Positions 54,371 to 64,000 of a DNA stretch of 64,000 nucleotides are shown here, piece by piece. This DNA is from Dermatemys mawii. Its lineage: Eukaryota > Chordata > Testudines > Dermatemydidae. Positions within the stretch are counted from its first letter, which is position 1, and every line of letters starts with the position of its first letter. The stretch covers positions 935,814 through 999,813 of the forward strand of contig ML677472.1 in assembly GCA_007922305.1 (NCBI GenBank). The letters run 5' to 3'. The notes under the pieces are model-generated. The model worked only from the letters and a program-made list of their open reading frames with translations, did not search any database and was not told the DNA's origin. The translations under genes were made by a program, and so were the position numbers.

Positions 54371-55014
54371 GCAACAATCACATTCAGCTATTAGGTCACT
54401 GGGCCAGTCTATATGCAAACACAAGCACTTAAGCATTTTTCTACTAGAGGAAGCATATAGTAGACAATCAACAAGGAACAGTAGACTGATTATCCAGGAT
54501 GTGGATTAACCAGGATGTCAAAAAAAAAAATATGCGTAACTCGCAGGGTCGGCTCTGGCTTTGTTGCCACCCCAAACACACACAAAAAAGCCCCACCAGG
54601 GCACAGGGCAGCCAGTGAATCAACACCCCCTCTCCCCGGAGCAGGGTGGCTGGCAAACCAATCCCCGCTCCCTATATTTCCTATGGATGGTGATTATCAT
54701 CAGGATTTTATTAACCAGGACTAAATTTTTCCCCTATCATCCTGGACAATCAAGAGTCTACTGTATATTGCTGGTTTAAATGCACACAAGAAATTCAGAA
54801 TTAGATTTCTTACTGCAAATTTTGACCCCATCCCTCACAGATGTATTGCAGAAAGGCTTTTGTTTACTGCACATGCCTGCTACATGGTGCTATTATACCG
54901 TACTTCAGCAAGGCTTGACAGTCCCACAAGACATTCTGATAATTACACTGGAGAAATGCAGGATTGGTGAATTACCATTAAGTGGATACAAAAATGGCTA
55001 AACAATTATGAAGA
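54371..55014. other. No gene recognised
   Basis: About 640 bp of AT-rich intergenic sequence without a supported feature. Confidence 0.35.
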
Positions 55015-55920
55015 GTAACTATTAATGGAATGATGTTAGATTGCAGGGATGTCTCAAGTGGGGTTCCACCGTGATCTGTTGTCTGTCCATCATGGAGGTA
55101 GGTATAGAGAGCACACTGATCAAGTTTGTAGATGACACAAAGCTTGGTGTGGTGGGGGAGGGATTTCCAATATTTTGGAGCTAAAATTCAGAGGGAGCTT
55201 GATAAATTGGAGGATTGGGCTATAGACAACAAAATAAAATTAAACAAAAATATAAGGTGCTAGACTTAGGGAAGAAAAACCAAAAGCACAAATACACTGC
55301 TGAGACGAATCTAAGCGTTGTCGTGGATCACAACCTCAACATGAGTTAGCAATGCAATGCTGTTAAAAAAAAGCAAATGCAATTTTAGGTTGAATTAAGG
55401 CATAGCATGCAAGTCCACCACAGAAGTCACATTATAGTCTACTCAGCACTGGTTAGCCCTCAGCTTGAGTACTGTATTCAACTTTGGTCACCACTGCATA
55501 GAAAGGATGCAGAGAACCTGAAAAGGATCTGGGGCAAGCAACAAAGATGATCAAAGGGGTGGAATGGAAGTGATATGAGCAAAGGCTGAAGGAACGGGTA
55601 TGTTTAGTTTGGAAAAGAGGAGATTAAGGTCAGGGTGGAGGGACATGACAGCCATCTTCAAATACTTGAAAGGCTGCCATAAAAAAAAAAAAAGATGGAA
55701 AAAATTGTTCTCTTTTGCCACAGAGTCAGGACAAGAGTCAATAGGATCAAACTACAGCTTAGCCGATTTAGATTAAAATTGCAGGACAAGCTTCCTAACT
55801 GTAAGAACAGTAGGACAATGGAACAGACTGCCTAGGGAGGTTGTGGAAGCTTCTTCACTGGAGTTTTTCAAAAGGAGGCTAGGTAGCCGTCTCTCCTGCA
55901 AGAGATTCTTTGGCCTTTAA
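55015..55920 (+). mobile_element. Old CR1-type LINE fragment
   Basis: In broken frames it shows gtttgtagatgacacaaagcttgg (the FVDDTKL version of the RT catalytic box), gagcttgataaattggaggattgggc, cagcttgagtactgtattcaactttgg (LEYCIQLW) and actgcctagggaggttgtggaagc (LPREVVEA). Many frameshifts mark it as ancient. Confidence 0.8.
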
Positions 55921-55999
55921 GGCCTCAACTACTGGAACTAAGGCCTTGTCTACATGACAATTGCTTTGCCTGTATACCTATCCCAGCAAGACACTAGAG

Positions 56000-56405
56000 C
56001 AGTGGTCTTCAAACTGGGGTGCGCACAGGACCACTCACAGGGGCGCGCAGCCCTGGCCAGAGGAACCAGGCGCCGCTGCGGCAGGAGAAGCCAGACAGCT
56101 TCTCTGCAAGCACTGTGGCAGCTCTGGCCAGAGGAGCCCAGCACCGCGGTGCTTGCAGAGGAGCCGCTCTTCCTGCTGCTGGGTTTCCAATAAGGCAGGA
56201 GGAGCCGGGTGGCCCTGGCAGCTCCTCTGCAAGTGCCACAGTAGCCCCCGCCAGAGGAACCGGGTGCCATAGCAGCAGGAGGAGCTGGGCTGCCCCGGTG
56301 GTGCCTCTGAAAGAGCCGTGGCAACCCTAGCTGGAGGAGGCGGGTGCTGCGGCCCCAGGAACTGGGTGCAGGAGCTGGGCTCTGCGGGGACTGGTGCCAG
56401 GCGCA
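56000..56405. mobile_element. hAT-type element, same family as 1268-1957, truncated
   Basis: The start cagtggtcttcaaactggggtgcgc matches the element at 1268. The GC-rich interior with repeated gaggagccgggtg and aagcactgtggca motifs produces several overlapping open frames on both strands. No right end was found; the sequence changes character near 56405. A partial tir-like ccttgtctacatgac at 55943 just before it suggests another small element. Confidence 0.72.
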
Positions 56406-56433
56406 TTCCCTTGTTTGTGTTGTTCTGCTGTTT

Positions 56434-57215
56434 AAATACTTAAGGCCAGAGAGAGGACTCCATACACCAGAGATGAGGGCATTCTTTTGAGTCTCGGGGG
56501 AGGGGGGGATGAGACAACACCCAAATGCAAATCCCTTCTTCACATCAGGCAGAGAGAAGAACTGAACCTGGTCACCCACATCCCAGCTGAGAGCTCTAAC
56601 CAGTGAGCTAAGAGTTAGATGAGGCACCACCACTACTCTCCCTTCCTGCCATTTTTGGTGGGAGTTTGGCATGCTTGGAGAACTCCCCACAGGCAAGAAA
56701 AAGTAGGTGTTCCCCCACCTGAGAAGCCCACTGGTGCTTAAGTGAGATAAGCACCTAGGCACTTCAACTGAGGCGGCCATGAACATGCTCAATGGCAAAA
56801 ACTTGGCACCTAAGGAACTTTAGGAGAGGACATTTAGATGCCTAGAGAATTAGGCAGTAGTTGAGTGGGGATTTGAGGATCTGTATCACTTGGGGCTAGA
56901 TCCACAAATAGATTTAGGAGTAAAAAAGCAGCAGATACAACAGGAGCACTGCGAAAGAGCCTAGAGATGCTATCGTACTTCTAAAGAAGAAAGTGCATCC
57001 ATTCAATTCTGCAGAAGATCCAAAGAACAAACAATTAACCTAATCAAAAGTATGGAGGGCGTTAGGGTCAGATTCTTGAAAGACACCAAGGCTCCTAGAA
57101 ATGCTTCAACAGAGTTAGGTATCTAAGCAGATCGACACCTACTTATCTGTATCAATATGTGCCTAAAAACCTTTGATCTAAGGGCCAGATTTTCAGTGAG
57201 AGGTTGAGCTCTTCA
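56434..57215 (-). repeat. Interspersed repeat related to 4029-4575, opposite orientation
   Basis: It holds gagagctctaaccagtgagctaagag, resembling the reversed tRNA-like stretch near 4440-4560, and several aggcacctaag-type motifs in reverse. The family was not identified. Confidence 0.4.
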
Positions 57216-57446
57216 GCTTACCATGCGAGGAGGAAGCTAATGACAGAGTGTGGGTGAGGCCCAGCCCTTCTCATTGTCAATGACAAGGCAGAATCCATAG
57301 CCTTGGGGCTCAGGTGTGGAATGTGGAAGTGACCAGACATTTGCGAGGACAGCAATGCTCTCTCATGGCTGTATGGTGGTGGAACAAGGCAATTCTCATG
57401 CACAAGGTTGGATTAACTGACCAAGGAGGAGATTCAATAAAAAACA

Positions 57447-57452
57447 TTTTAT
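57447..57452 (-). promoter_or_regulatory. Candidate ZYX polyadenylation signal (minus strand AATAAA)
   Basis: The plus strand reads tttatt, giving aataaaatg followed by a run of T on the minus strand. It is the first canonical signal seen downstream of the zyxin stop. A plus-strand aataaa lies about 10 bases away, so the site could also serve a plus-strand transcript. Confidence 0.45.
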
Positions 57453-57976
57453 TAGATGCACACAGTGGCTGGAAAGTACAGTATCCAAAATGCCGGTTCA
57501 GTCAGAAATTCAGGGAGGGGGAAATCACCCTAGCAACAAGCAGAGCCCACTAGGACATCACAATTATCACTGCAGCCTTCCCAGTAACAGTGAGCAATCC
57601 CTATTGATACCTGGGGAGACATCCCTCCCACCTTGTGCTGGCAGTGAATCCTCATACCACACCTTGGTGCCAATCCCTTCTGGGTGCTGACAGCCCCTCC
57701 CCCTCTCCCCCACCAATGAGCTCTAAGAGTCCTTTGTAAACACACAAATCCTTTCGATAGCTTGCTATGCCAAGCGACTGGGCCAAGCACCAAGGAAGAC
57801 ACTGAGTGAAAGGAAATGGGAAATAGAGATCTTTTGGGAGGGGAGGAAGAGGGTCCCCAAACCCAGCGAGAGGCCCCTCCCCAGGCTGACAGGTTTATCT
57901 GTCAAGGAAAAAAGTGTTAGACAGGATCAGCCATCTGGTGAGATCTAACAGAGGCAGGAAAGCTATAACCTATATC

Positions 57977-58363
57977 CAGGGTAGCCAACCTGTGGCTCCA
58001 GAGCCACATGTGGCTCTTCAGAAGATAATATGTGGCTCCTTGTATAGGCACCAACTCTAGGGCTGGAGCTACAGGTGCCAACTTTCCAATGTTGGGGGTG
58101 CTCACTGCTCAGCCCCGGCTCTGCCACAGGCTCTGCCCCCATTCCACCCTTCCTGTCCTTGCTCCTCCCACTCCCCCTTCCAGCTTCCTGCATGCCATGG
58201 AATAGCTGATCAGGAGGGAGGGAGATGCTGATTCATGGGGCTGCAGGTGGGCAGGAGGTGCCGGGAGGGAGCTCATAAAGGGCTATTAACATTTCTGTGG
58301 CTCTTTGGGAACGTACATTGGTAAATTTCTGGCTCCTTCTCTGGCTCAGGTTGGCCACCCCTG
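57977..58363. mobile_element. hAT-type element, probably in the ZYX 3' UTR
   Basis: The ends cagggtagccaacctgtggctcc and gctcaggttggccacccctg are inverted repeats. The flanks acctatat (57968-57975) and acctagat (58364-58371) look like an 8-bp duplication with one change and one extra base on the left. The 387-bp interior is non-coding. Confidence 0.8.
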
Positions 58364-58970
58364 ACCTAGATTAACTCTTTCCAGCCCAGGGAGCAAGACC
58401 CCCTCACAACCTCAGTCTCCACTCTTTTCAGAAATGCCCACATCTAGGAGCATGGGCATGAGAGGAAGACAGCAGAGAAAGGAGCACTGAAGAGATGGGC
58501 ACTTCACCTCACAATGCCAAATACGTGTACTGCTCCATGAAGCAAAGATACCTTTAGCCTCAGTCACAGCCACTAGGTAGTTCTACCTAGCTCTACCAGG
58601 TGGAGCTGAAGGAGCAGGGGAGTGGGGAGAGAGCGAGAGCGTGCACAGACTTGGAGAAGACAGCCTATTTCCTCCAGAATCATTGAAATGTTCATTCTAG
58701 AGCAATTTGGGGGAAAACAGAGGGATCTGCCACACTCCCCAGTCTGGAATGCACTGTGGCCAGGAAAAGCAGGCATTGCAGAAGGAGATCCTGGTATGGA
58801 GGAGGGGATTGGGGTGGTGATCCCCATGTAAAGAAAGGACTGCTGCCAAGGTATCTGTAGGTAGGAAAGTGCTCTGTGGGGCAAAGGGATTGGACCATTG
58901 AGAGCAGGGGAATGCAGGCCATTGGTATGGGAGAGGAGAGGTATCAGGGGCCCTCCCCACTCCAAGCCCC

Positions 58971-59081
58971 TCAGCGCGCAGCTTTGGCACGAGTGGTGTG
59001 ACACTTCATACACAGTACGTGACCATCCAGGGGGAAGCAGCCATTCTCATCTGCCTCAATAGACAAGGGCCTCTCACAGTC
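58971..59081 (-). CDS. ZYX: ZYX last coding exon: end of LIM domain 3 and stop
   Basis: The exon encodes [36 protein letters not shown] and the stop tga (tca at 58971-58973 on the plus strand). The last Cys/His ligands of LIM3 are present. Acceptor cctgcag. Confidence 0.95.
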   Translation of the reverse strand, partial: DCERPLSIEADENGCFPLDGHVLCMKCHTTRAKAAR

Positions 59082-62000
59082 CTGCAGGGGAGAAGATGAC
59101 AAGTTCAGTGGCAACTAACACCAATGTGAATGAGATGGGGGTCCCCACTGGAGGGTTGACAGGCTTGAGAACAGGACAATGCCATAGTGAGACATGGACG
59201 TATGGGAAATGGAGGGAGATTTCGAAGAGAGGTTGGTTACCTCGCATTTGTAGCACTTCATGTGGAAGTTCTTCTCCAAGGCCACCACACGCACGGTCTC
59301 ATCCTTTCCGGGCTCTGGCATGATGGGCTCGGCACAGACTGAGCAGCGGGGGGCATACTTCCTGCAGCACAAGGAGAGGAGACACTGACAACAGCAGCCT
59401 TCCCAATGGGAATCCAGTCAAACAGGGTAGGAGAGCTGACAGGCAGACTAGCATGGAAGAACTCCTCACTGCAGGGAGGCCCGAGTGAGTGCTGGGGTGG
59501 CTCCCCTCTCAAGGGAGACTACCTGCCTGTGAGGCTGGCTCCTCCTCTGGCCAGAGGCCTCCTGCCTACCTGTGATAGTCATCCACACAGTGGGGCTGAT
59601 TGGCCTGGTCCACAATGAAAGAGGCCCCCTCAAGGGGGGTCTGGCACACCACACAGGTGAAGCACTGGGGATGGTATGAGTTGCCCGTGGCCTTCAGCAT
59701 CCGATCTGTGATTGTTTGTTTGCAGACACTGCACTTCTCCAGGGTACCCTAGGGAGAGGAAAGGGCAAGTGAGCCAGAGACCAGAGCAGCCCAACCCAAT
59801 AGTATCCCCAGGGTGGCACACTGGACAGGACGGGCAGCCTTCCTTCTGGCAATTGAGGGAGGGGAGACTGGGGCAGGCCAGCCACACAGGGCCCTGAGCC
59901 CACTAACAGCACAGCAGCACCCGCCACCCCCCAATGCCCATTCCTCTTCTAGCACAGCAATGCCCCACACTATGGGCCACTCATCACTCACAGCATAGCA
60001 GTCCTCACAGAAAGGCTTCTCATCCACATTGTAGAACTGCTGCCCCTGCAGCTGCTTCTCACACTTAAAGCAGGTGAAGCACTCCACATGGAAAAGATGG
60101 TCAAGAGCACGCACAGCCGGCTGAGTTCGGGACAGGGGCCTCCGGCAGAGGCCACACAGTTCTGCCACAGAAAGGAGTGGGTTAGAGAAGGGGAATAGGC
60201 ACCACAACCCAGACTAACAACCCAGCTTCTCCATGGGGGGACCTCACTTGCCAACACTCACCAGAAGCAGAGGCTTCAGCATGAGGTGGGTGCTCCAAAT
60301 CCTTCATGAGCTTCTGGGTCAGCATCTCCAGCTCCTCCACCTCTTTCATGGTCAGTGAGGAGTTTCCCCTGGTGGGCTCTGAACCAGTGCCCACAGGTGC
60401 CCTGTGCTACAGAAGGAAAGGAAGATATTCAGTGCCAGAGAGCATTTACTGGGGGGGATGGGAGCCTTGCCCACCCATGTTTGTGCCCCTTCCCCACCAG
60501 CACAGTATCTCTCAGGAGCACCCTGCAATGCCTGCCACCTTTCCTGTATCTCTGGGGAATACCCTTCTCCACCTACTGCCTGCCGCCTCCCCTCAGATAA
60601 GATACAGTTAAGTCTCTCCCTCAGCTGATCCCTCAGTTGATCAGATACAAGTACTAAACACCATTACCTCCTTCCCCAACATACTCCCTGTCACAAACTA
60701 TCTGGAGGGTGGGTCTGTTCCTTACCATGTCCGGTGGGGCAGCAGGTTGTCCTGTGGGACGTGGCTTTTCCCGCTGCTGAGCATAGGTGAAACTGGAAGG
60801 CTGGGGCCTGGGGACTGAGCCCATAGCTGAAGGGGCTGTGAATTGTGTCTGAACAGGGGGTGGGGCAGTAAATCTCATGAAGTTTGTGGGGACCCCAGAA
60901 GCAGCGGCAGCTGGTTTGGATCCAAATTTGAGGGAGCTGGCAATAGGGGATGGGGCAAATTTAGGGGCAGGCTGGGCTGAGGGAAGAAGGGGCACAGATG
61001 GGGCTGGTACTCTGGACTGCGTTGCTGGAGGGTCTCTACGCTGCAGTGGGGCTACCCAAGGTGCTGGTGCAGGGGCAACATCCACTTCAGAGGGTTTTGG
61101 TGTGAAGCCTCCACTGGGTTTTGGGGTGAACTTGTGGGGGAAAGAAACAGGCGCTGGGGGATCTTTAGGCGCAGCGATGATTTCTACATGGCCTTTTGGG
61201 GCAGAAGGCGTTTCCAGAGGAGCTGTGGATCCTGGAGACACCTGCAAAGAGAAGAGATAGGGAGAACGGACAGCCAATCAGTATTATGCAAGTGATCATC
61301 CACCATGCTTGCACTTCAGCTTAAGGTCATTGGAGAGTCTGCATAACTGCTTAAGGCAATCCTCAACCTCAGACAGACACACACTGAGCTCATCCACTCC
61401 CATAGACTGTGGGGAGGTTAGAGCTGCCCTTCTTTCTTCTCTCTGACTCCACACCCCACCTCATCTATCTGACTACCCCTTCAATCCACTAAACATCCCA
61501 GAGATCTCAGTTGCAGGACTGTTTTCCCCCTTCCAGCTATGCTCTTTCCCCCTATGGTTTATCTGTTTCCTACTTCAGTAACATTCACACACACACACAC
61601 CACTATCCCCATTCAGCCATTCCCCTCTGAACTCCCCTCACCCCTAGTGAAACCAGCCTACCACCCCTTCCCTTCAGTATGACCCACCCAAAGAGTGCTA
61701 TGCACCTTGGCAGGCAGCTCACCCAGGATTTGAAGGGGTCATTCTTCTCCATGTCATCCAGCATTGAGGACAGCGAATCAATTTCTAGATCAATGCTATT
61801 CATCTTCCCACGCACCTGTGTCGCCAACCAATAGGGCATGTTTCATGACTCACTCCTATCAGGAACAGCTGCAAACCTGGTGCCATCCCCTATCCCACCC
61901 TGAGGTTCCCAACACCATGTCCTCTGCTGCAACAGAATGTTGTAGGCCTGAGATCACAGCATAATCCTACAACTGATTTTGAGTGAGAGGCACACTGGAG

Positions 62001-62487
62001 GTGATAGGGGCCGGGGGCGAGTTAGGTGCACGCTGTGTGAGCAATGTGGGCAGTACAGAATACAGGCCCAGATAGATGGTGACACAGTAGTGACTTCCCC
62101 AGGAACAAAGCACTCTGAAAACACCAAGGAGGTACCTGAAGTGAGAGCATCTCTGCTCCCAGCATCTTTCTAGGGCTGAGGTGTGAGTCAATATCTCTGC
62201 ACACAAGGTCACACAGCTCTGCCATGTGCCTGCACATGTTCAGAACAAAGGGAACTAGAGCGGCCCATCTAAAATGAACCCCAGACCAGCCATGGCTACA
62301 CTTACCTGTGGGGCAGATACCCCAGTCACAAGCCCCTCATCAGCCATGGGGGGAGGGGGAGAAGGAAAAACCTCTTCTGGGGCTGGGGGGAAAGCCTCTT
62401 CAAATGGCGGTGGGGGTGGGGGGAAAGCACTAGCTGGGGAGATTACTGTCTCCTCTCCTGGAGGGGGTGGAGGTGGCAGTGGAAGTT
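58971..62487 (-). CDS. ZYX: ZYX, zyxin (gene span, 8 exons visible, N-terminus off the right edge)
   Basis: Zyxin is a focal-adhesion and stress-fibre LIM protein that recruits Ena/VASP proteins and alpha-actinin and can shuttle to the nucleus. Eight exons with consistent phases encode 504 residues and a stop; from memory the human protein is about 572, so some 60 N-terminal residues are missing upstream. In order they are an acidic, proline-rich region with FPPPPP-type Ena/VASP sites, the conserved [15 protein letters not shown] segment, a long Pro/Ala-rich linker, a leucine-rich segment like the known zyxin nuclear export signal, and three LIM domains with all zinc ligands visible. The gene is convergent with EPHA1. 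The exon carrying the initiator Met was not found before position 64000. Confidence 0.94.
59241..59361 (-). CDS. ZYX: ZYX exon: LIM domain 3, first part
   Basis: The exon encodes [38 protein letters not shown]. It is the most strongly conserved stretch of zyxin ([15 protein letters not shown]). Acceptor ctgcag, donor gtaacc. Confidence 0.95.
59570..59748 (-). CDS. ZYX: ZYX exon: LIM domain 2
   Basis: The exon encodes [32 protein letters not shown] and [16 protein letters not shown], the second LIM domain, ending with two bases of a split Arg codon. Acceptor ccctag, donor gtaggc. Confidence 0.95.
59992..60161 (-). CDS. ZYX: ZYX exon: LIM domain 1
   Basis: The exon encodes [32 protein letters not shown] and FCEDCYA. 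The Cys/His spacing C-x2-C, H-x2-C, C-x2-C, C-x2-C is a complete two-zinc LIM domain. Acceptor gtggcag, donor gtgagt. Confidence 0.95.
60262..60406 (-). CDS. ZYX: ZYX exon: leucine-rich export-signal region
   Basis: The 145-bp exon starts [11 protein letters not shown] after acceptor tgtag and encodes [20 protein letters not shown], which aligns with the leucine-rich nuclear export signal region of zyxin, then [10 protein letters not shown]. An alternative cacag acceptor 5 bases later would break the frame. Donor gtgagt. Confidence 0.9.
60726..61241 (-). CDS. ZYX: ZYX exon: Pro/Ala-rich linker
   Basis: This 516-bp exon (acceptor tttgcag, donor gtaagg) encodes [17 protein letters not shown], low-complexity Pro/Ala/Ser sequence with repeats such as [15 protein letters not shown], the conserved [13 protein letters not shown] and a final APPDM. 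The linker is poorly conserved apart from [11 protein letters not shown], which is a zyxin signature. Confidence 0.92.
61723..61815 (-). CDS. ZYX: ZYX exon: conserved [10 protein letters not shown] segment
   Basis: The 93-bp exon encodes [20 protein letters not shown] then [11 protein letters not shown], nearly identical to the corresponding zyxin family segment. It is phase 0 on both sides; the junction restores KSW-VSPG with the next exon. The acceptor (gacacag) has a weak pyrimidine tract but is the only one in frame. Confidence 0.9.
62306..62487 (-). CDS. ZYX: ZYX exon: proline-rich Ena/VASP-binding region
   Basis: On the minus strand the acceptor is cctgcag and the donor gtaag after SAPQ. 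The exon encodes [33 protein letters not shown] and [13 protein letters not shown]. The repeated (F)PPPPP followed by acidic residues is the EVH1-domain ligand of Ena/VASP proteins, so this is the actin-polymerisation module. It begins with two bases of a split Glu codon, so at least one more coding exon lies upstream. Confidence 0.92.
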
Positions 62488-62571
62488 CTGCAGGGAAGAA
62501 CAAGAAAGAAGAAGAAGAAAAAAAAAAAAAAGAAGCAGCATGGTCAAGACCTGTCTTTCAACAACACTCGA

Positions 62572-62640
62572 GGTACGTCTACACTACCCGTCAGATTGGC
62601 AGGCAGCAATCGAGCCTAAACTTGTTGATGACAAGTTTAA
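62572..62640. repeat. Short MITE-like fragment
   Basis: The string gtacgtctacactacccg followed by gattggcaggcagcaatcgag looks like the end of a small DNA transposon, truncated. No second end was found. Confidence 0.35.
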
Positions 62641-62689
62641 CTATTTGTTCTTGTGTCAACACTGGCTCTTAAATAACTCTTCCCCATCC

Positions 62690-63640
62690 CTGGTATTTAT
62701 AGAGAGCAATCATATCTTCCCTCACACTTCTTTTGTTAGGCTAAAGAAGCCAACCTCTTAGTCTCCTCTCGTAAGGAAGGTTTTCCATTTCTCAGATCAT
62801 ACTAGTAAACCTTCTCTGCACTTGTTCCAGTTTGAATTCATCATTGTTAAAAACAGGAGACCAGAATTACACACAGTATTCCACATCAGGTCTCCCCAGT
62901 GCTTTGTATAATGGTACTAACACATATCAGTCTCTATTCGAAATACCTCACCTAATGTATCCTAGGATTGCATTAGCCTTTTTTCACAGCCACATCACAT
63001 GACAACCCATAGTGATCAAACACACCCACATCTTTCCTCCTCCATCACTTCCAGCTAATACATCCCCAGCTCATAGGAGAATTTCTTCTTGTTATTCCCT
63101 AAATGCATGACCTTGCACTTTGCACTATTAAATTTCATCCTATTTTTATTACTCCAGTTTAGAAGTCATTCAAACCTTCTTGTATGATATTCTAGTCTTC
63201 CTCCATATTGGCAATACATCCCAACTTTGTGTCATCCACAAATTGTATTAGCAGGCTCCCATTTTTTGGGTCAAGGCCAGCAATTAGTGTTAAAGAAGAC
63301 TGGCTGCCAAGACTAATCCCCAAGGAACGCCACTAGTAGCCTTCCTCCAGCCGGACAGTTCACCTTCCAGTATGACCAGTTGTCTACTCTAACTACCTCT
63401 TTACCAACCTTTCAGTTCTCATTAATCCCCATCTTCTCCATTTTAACTACTAAATGACCATGTAGAACTGTATCAGATGCCTTACTGAAATCCAGGCAGA
63501 GTACATCTGCATTTTCTTTGTCTAAAAACCTCAGTTATCTTCTCAAAGAAGGAGATGAGATTGGTTTGGCACGATCTACCTTTCATAAAACTATATTGTA
63601 TTTTATCCCAATTATTTTTTATAAAAAGTCTTCGAGATAA
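62690..63640 (-). mobile_element. Old CR1/L2-like LINE fragment
   Basis: On the plus strand the text reads like reversed CR1-type sequence: ccagaattacacacagtattcc, gtatcctaggattgcattagcc, gcatgaccttgcac, cccaactttgtgtcatccaca and tatcagatgccttactgaaatcc. These are the antisense of LINE RT codons. There is no intact frame. Confidence 0.75.
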
Positions 63641-63665
63641 CATTTTTTAAATTGATATGGCACAG

Positions 63666-63967
63666 TGTGATGGGGTGTGCGTGCCCCACACTGGGCCGGA
63701 ACGACTTACCACCATACTATAGGCAAGGAAGCCCTGCCCAATAGACCATAATCGGCATGTTTCAAGTGCTATGCAGGAGCAGCCCAGTCTAGACTGACCA
63801 CCAGAGAGGGAGGACCCTGGTGGAATCTCCAGCTGAGAAGCAATCACAGCCCTTGTCTGCATGGGCTGGAGATCCCAAGAACCAAATTGGAGACCTGTGG
63901 CCAATGAAGCCACAGAGAATTACCTGTGCTGAAGAGCCCAGAGATCCTGACAGCCCATGGACTACAG
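63666..63967 (+). mobile_element. Probable LTR fragment
   Basis: It starts tgtgatggggtgtgcgtgccccacactgggcc, a typical TG-initiated LTR head, and is cut by the hAT end at 63968. The rest of the LTR would lie outside the window, so the call is tentative. Confidence 0.5.
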
Positions 63968-64000
63968 CAGGGGTCAGCAACCTCTCAGAAGCCGTGTGCC
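63968..64000. mobile_element. Start of a hAT-type element, cut by the window edge
   Basis: The last 33 bases, caggggtcagcaacctctcagaagccg..., match the usual left end of an abundant hAT family in reptile genomes. The right end is outside the window. Confidence 0.65.

Larger units (their letters stand above)
57447..58970 (-). other. ZYX: Probable ZYX 3' UTR with transposon insertion
   Basis: No aataaa or attaaa was seen on the minus strand between the ZYX stop and the tttatt at 57447-57452 (aataaa on the minus strand, followed by a T-rich run). If that signal is used, the 3' UTR is about 1.5 kb and contains the 387-bp hAT-like element at 57977-58363. The unique flanks 58364-58970 and 57452-57976 hold no other gene. 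The extent is inferred. Confidence 0.45.

Noticed and set aside
55950..56798. 282-codon minus-strand open frame
   Set aside because: It covers the GC-rich interior of a hAT element and then unrelated repeat. No domain and no splice context were found.
49936..58970. A taste-receptor (TAS2R) gene between EPHA1 and ZYX
   Set aside because: TAS2R genes neighbour EPHA1 in mammals, but on its 5' side. No seven-helix single-exon frame of about 300 codons is present here.
60877..61260. 127-codon plus-strand frame in the ZYX region
   Set aside because: It is the antisense of the zyxin proline/alanine-rich linker exon.
62274..62672. 132-codon plus-strand Gly-rich frame
   Set aside because: It is the antisense of the zyxin proline-rich exon (Pro codons read as Gly) and continues into a purine run.

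Overview
The window is vertebrate nuclear DNA, very probably from a non-avian reptile and most likely a turtle. It holds two spliced genes with GT-AG introns, and most of the rest is interspersed repeat: CR1 LINEs of several ages, hAT and PIF/Harbinger DNA transposons with their short relatives, Penelope-like elements, MIR-type SINEs and solitary LTRs. The turtle call is inferred from this repeat mix and was not tested by alignment. Nothing bacterial, plasmid-borne or CRISPR-like was seen.

Gene 1 (+ strand, 14864-48943) is EPHA1, an Eph-family receptor tyrosine kinase. Sixteen coding exons can be joined in frame into 918 codons: ligand-binding domain, cysteine-rich region, two fibronectin III domains, one transmembrane helix, juxtamembrane segment, kinase domain and SAM domain, then a stop. 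The signal-peptide exon and the short exon after it were not found and probably lie upstream of the window or in the repeat-rich first 14 kb. Gene 2 (- strand, 62487-58971) is ZYX (zyxin). Eight exons give 504 residues: proline-rich Ena/VASP-binding region, linker with a leucine-rich export signal, and three LIM domains. Its first coding exon or exons lie beyond the right edge. The two genes converge tail to tail about 10 kb apart, the same order as in mammals (EPHA1 next to ZYX). They share no pathway; the arrangement is conserved synteny, not an operon.

Layout: 1-14.8 kb is repeat sequence (CR1 fragments, a 690-bp hAT element with exact 8-bp target duplication, a Penelope-like 3' end with a GIY-YIG nuclease domain, a nearly full-length CR1 at 8.67-12.02 kb). 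14.8-49.9 kb is EPHA1, whose introns are swollen by insertions. The 5.7-kb intron at 27.85-33.59 kb holds a CR1 interrupted by an LTR and two opposite-strand CR1 copies. The 6.3-kb intron at 35.56-41.90 kb holds one Harbinger transposon inserted in the terminal repeat of another, which then received a Penelope-type palindrome. 49.9-57.4 kb is intergenic with hAT elements, an old CR1 and a unique stretch containing an unexplained 221-codon ORF. 57.4-62.5 kb is ZYX with a probable hAT element in its 3' UTR. 62.5-64 kb is again repeats.

The most unusual structure is the self-nested Harbinger pair at 36154-41517. No new gene system was recognised.
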